This document shows, piece by piece, positions 62,187-64,000 of a stretch of 64,000 nucleotides of DNA (position 1 is the first letter of the stretch; every line of letters starts with the position of its first letter). Made by a program: the position numbers and the translations under genes. The DNA lies in the NCBI GenBank assembly GCA_947451145.1, contig CANFXW010000006.1:86497-150496 (forward strand), read 5' to 3'. The notes under the pieces were generated by a model. That model saw nothing but the letters and a program-made list of their open reading frames with translations. It made no database searches and was not told where the DNA came from. Source of the stretch: Sphingomonadaceae bacterium. Lineage in GTDB: Bacteria > Pseudomonadota > Alphaproteobacteria > Sphingomonadales > Sphingomonadaceae.

Positions 62187-63035
62187 ATGAAAATCTTCAG
62201 GTTCGCCGGATTACTCGCAATGGTCGGATCGGTTGCTTCCGCCCAGGTGGCGTCGCCCGCTGCACCGATTCCGACGAACGTTCTCCGCCCGGACGGCCCC
62301 TGGAATGTCGACTATGCCCCTGATGAATGCCGTTTGATTCGGGCCTTTGGCAAGGACGACAAACAGATAATCCTGCGTCTGGCGCGTGGCTCGGGGCTCA
62401 GAGAGTTTGATTTTGTTGTGGCGGGACCTTCCATCCCGAAGCTGCAATTGCGACTTTCCGGTGCAATCCGGCTTTCGCCGCAAGGTATTGAGCAGAAATC
62501 GCAAGGCTATTCGATGCCACTGCCAAATACCAAGATGCGCTTTGTCCGGTTCTATGATCTCGACACGTCGATTTTCCATTCGATTACCGGGTCCCAGATC
62601 CTCGAAGTGACTGCGGACAAGGCATTTTCGGTTTCCTTACTGCTGACTGGCAGCCATGCAGCAATCGATGCGCTCAACACGTGTTATGATGATTTGCTGG
62701 TCAGCTGGGGGCTTGATCCGGCGAAGTTGAGGGAGCCGAAATTCTTGCCAACTCCCACCGGAAATCCCGGGAATTGGGCGACGACAAGTGATTATCCGAA
62801 AGAAGCTTTGCGCAACAACCTAGCGGGCGAGGTTCGATTCATGGTTATCGTCGACGAGCAGGGGAAAACGAGAGACTGCAAAGTGGTGCATGGCAGCGGC
62901 GTGCCCATGCTTGATCAGACGACCTGCTCACTTATTTTACGCCGCGCGCGGTTTAAACCAGCAAGAGATGCGTCCGGCAATGCAATGGTCAGCTATTACG
63001 TGAACCGCGTGCGCTGGATGATTCCCAATGACTGA
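62187..63035 (+). CDS. Secreted TonB C-terminal-domain protein
   Basis: 282 residues. Signal peptide MKIFRFAGLLAMVGSVASA. Middle part unrecognised. C-terminal 85 residues: DYPKEALRNNLAGEVRFMVI, DEQGKTRDCKVVHGSGVPML and LILRRARFKPARDASGN fit the TonB C-terminal fold, with NRVRWMIP at the end. It lacks the membrane anchor and Pro-rich spacer of a true TonB, so it is more likely a periplasmic TonB-like protein than an energy transducer. A terminator follows. Confidence 0.85.
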   Translation: MKIFRFAGLLAMVGSVASAQVASPAAPIPTNVLRPDGPWNVDYAPDECRLIRAFGKDDKQIILRLARGSGLREFDFVVAGPSIPKLQLRLSGAIRLSPQGIEQKSQGYSMPLPNTKMRFVRFYDLDTSIFHSITGSQILEVTADKAFSVSLLLTGSHAAIDALNTCYDDLLVSWGLDPAKLREPKFLPTPTGNPGNWATTSDYPKEALRNNLAGEVRFMVIVDEQGKTRDCKVVHGSGVPMLDQTTCSLILRRARFKPARDASGNAMVSYYVNRVRWMIPND

Positions 63036-63037
63036 AT

Positions 63038-63071
63038 CAAAAAGCCCCAGAGTTTCCCCCGGGGCCTTTCG
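63038..63071. terminator. Bidirectional terminator between TonB-like gene and etfA
   Basis: Stem GCCCC (63044-63048) / GGGGC (63061-63065) with adjacent A- and T-tracts on both sides: CTTTCGTTCT rightward and TTTTTGATTC leftward. Confidence 0.75.
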
Positions 63072-63091
63072 TTCTCAAATCAAGCTTCAGC

Positions 63092-64000
63092 TCAAAGCTT
63101 GCCAGTCAGCTCCGGCACGGCATTGAACAGATCGGCGACCAGTCCGATGTCCGCCACCTGGAAGATCGGGGCGTCTTCGTCCTTGTTGATCGCGATGATC
63201 GACTTGGAATCCTTCATGCCGGCGAGGTGCTGGATGGCGCCCGAGATGCCGATGGCGAAGTAGACTTCCGGAGCGACGATCTTGCCGGTCTGGCCGACCT
63301 GATAGTCGTTGGGCACATAGCCCGCGTCAACCGCAGCGCGGCTGGCGCCGACTGCCGCACCGAGCTTGTCGGCGAGCGGGAAGATGGTGGCCTGGAAGGT
63401 TTCTGCATCCTTCAGCGCGCGGCCGCCCGAGACGATGATCTTGGCTGCGGTCAGTTCCGGACGCTCGCTCTTGGCGATTTCCGCGCCGACGAAGCTCGAA
63501 AGACCGGCGTCACCGGCACCCGAAGCTGCCTCGACGCTGGCCGATCCGCCACTGGTTTCTGCCTTGGCGAAGGCAGTGCCGCGCACGGTGATCACCAGCT
63601 TGGCGTCGCTGCTTTCCACCGTGGCGATGGCGTTGCCGGCATAAGTCGGACGGGTGAAGGTCTTGGGGCCTTCGACCGAGAGAATGTCCGAAATCTGGGC
63701 GACATCGAGCAGGGCAGCAACGCGCGGGGCGATGTTCTTGCCGTGCGCCGTGGCGGGGGCGAGGAAGGCATCATAGCCAGCCATCAGGCCGGCCACCAGC
63801 GGCGCAACGTTTTCGGCGAGCTGGTTGGCATAGGCTGCGTCGTCAGCGAGCAGCACCTTGGCGACGCCAGCGACCTTGGCCGCGGCATCGGCAGCCGCCG
63901 AAGCAGCAGAACCGGCGACGAGCACGTGGACTTCGCCGAGCTTGGCGGCGGCGGTGACAACGGCCAGAGTGGCGTCCTTCAGCGAGGCATTGTCATGTTC
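63092..64000 (-). CDS. etfA: Electron transfer flavoprotein alpha subunit (5' end beyond window)
   Basis: At least 302 residues seen. Segments [59 protein letters not shown] and [19 protein letters not shown] are the FAD-binding ETF alpha signature; it ends [14 protein letters not shown]. The frame reads through the right edge ([15 protein letters not shown]), so the start lies outside. Transfers electrons from acyl-CoA dehydrogenases to ETF-QO; etfB is normally next to it, out of view. Confidence 0.96.
   Translation of the reverse strand, partial: EHDNASLKDATLAVVTAAAKLGEVHVLVAGSAASAAADAAAKVAGVAKVLLADDAAYANQLAENVAPLVAGLMAGYDAFLAPATAHGKNIAPRVAALLDVAQISDILSVEGPKTFTRPTYAGNAIATVESSDAKLVITVRGTAFAKAETSGGSASVEAASGAGDAGLSSFVGAEIAKSERPELTAAKIIVSGGRALKDAETFQATIFPLADKLGAAVGASRAAVDAGYVPNDYQVGQTGKIVAPEVYFAIGISGAIQHLAGMKDSKSIIAINKDEDAPIFQVADIGLVADLFNAVPELTGKL

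Overview
The window looks like a chromosomal segment of an alphaproteobacterium in the order Sphingomonadales (Erythrobacter, Porphyrobacter or Novosphingobium type). GC is high throughout except in one block. Supporting lineage markers are a SciP (DUF1153) cell-cycle regulator, DUF1244, DUF2141 and DUF445 proteins, a class I PHA synthase with PhaR-type operators, and a large Wzx/Wzy-type exopolysaccharide locus. This assignment comes from reading the sequence; no database was searched.

Layout. 1-8520: a LytS/LytTR two-component pair, a class II aldolase-like enzyme, a four-gene envelope cluster (DUF2334 deacetylase-like, membrane protein, DUF2141, glycosyltransferase), a VOC protein and a short RNB ribonuclease. 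8584-8863: tRNA-Cys and tRNA-Thr(CGT). 8817-19406: a lower-GC genomic island bounded by a 41-bp direct repeat of the 3' part of tRNA-Thr, with no integrase left. It carries a photolyase operon (FeS-type photolyase, DUF2256, DUF393, VOC, PNPOx), a cyclase-homology sensor next to an MscS channel with a CNB domain, a 5'-truncated MFS transporter, an amidohydrolase and a DUF4239 membrane protein. 19686-28108: an odd tRNA-Leu(CAG), a crotonase and winged-helix pair, alaC, the PHA genes phaC and phasin with three matching operators, clpS, DUF1244 and pyruvate kinase.

28105-47177 is the polysaccharide locus: asparagine synthase-like amidotransferase, methyltransferases, UDP-sugar enzymes (UXS, GalE, a CapD-like SDR, a nucleotidyltransferase), four glycosyltransferases, a Wzx flippase, an EpsG-type polymerase, Wza, a fused Wzc tyrosine autokinase, an unknown envelope protein and a Wzy_C polymerase or ligase. 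47325-64000 is housekeeping and envelope: fabI-yihY-dnaJ, pdxH with a CDF transporter, a serine hydrolase, mnmA, sciP, an RND efflux pair, DUF445, GNAT, a TonB-like protein and the start of etfA.

The least explained items are: (i) the cyclase/channel pair in the island, where the cyclase active site and the channel's cyclic-nucleotide cassette have both lost defining residues; (ii) three copies of a dispersed palindrome with 34-bp arms, flanked by small hairpins whose sequences differ but whose pairing is kept; (iii) the photolyase-linked operon; (iv) the tRNA-Leu with a broken T-stem and acceptor stem next to the island; (v) an RND pump with two extra predicted membrane helices.
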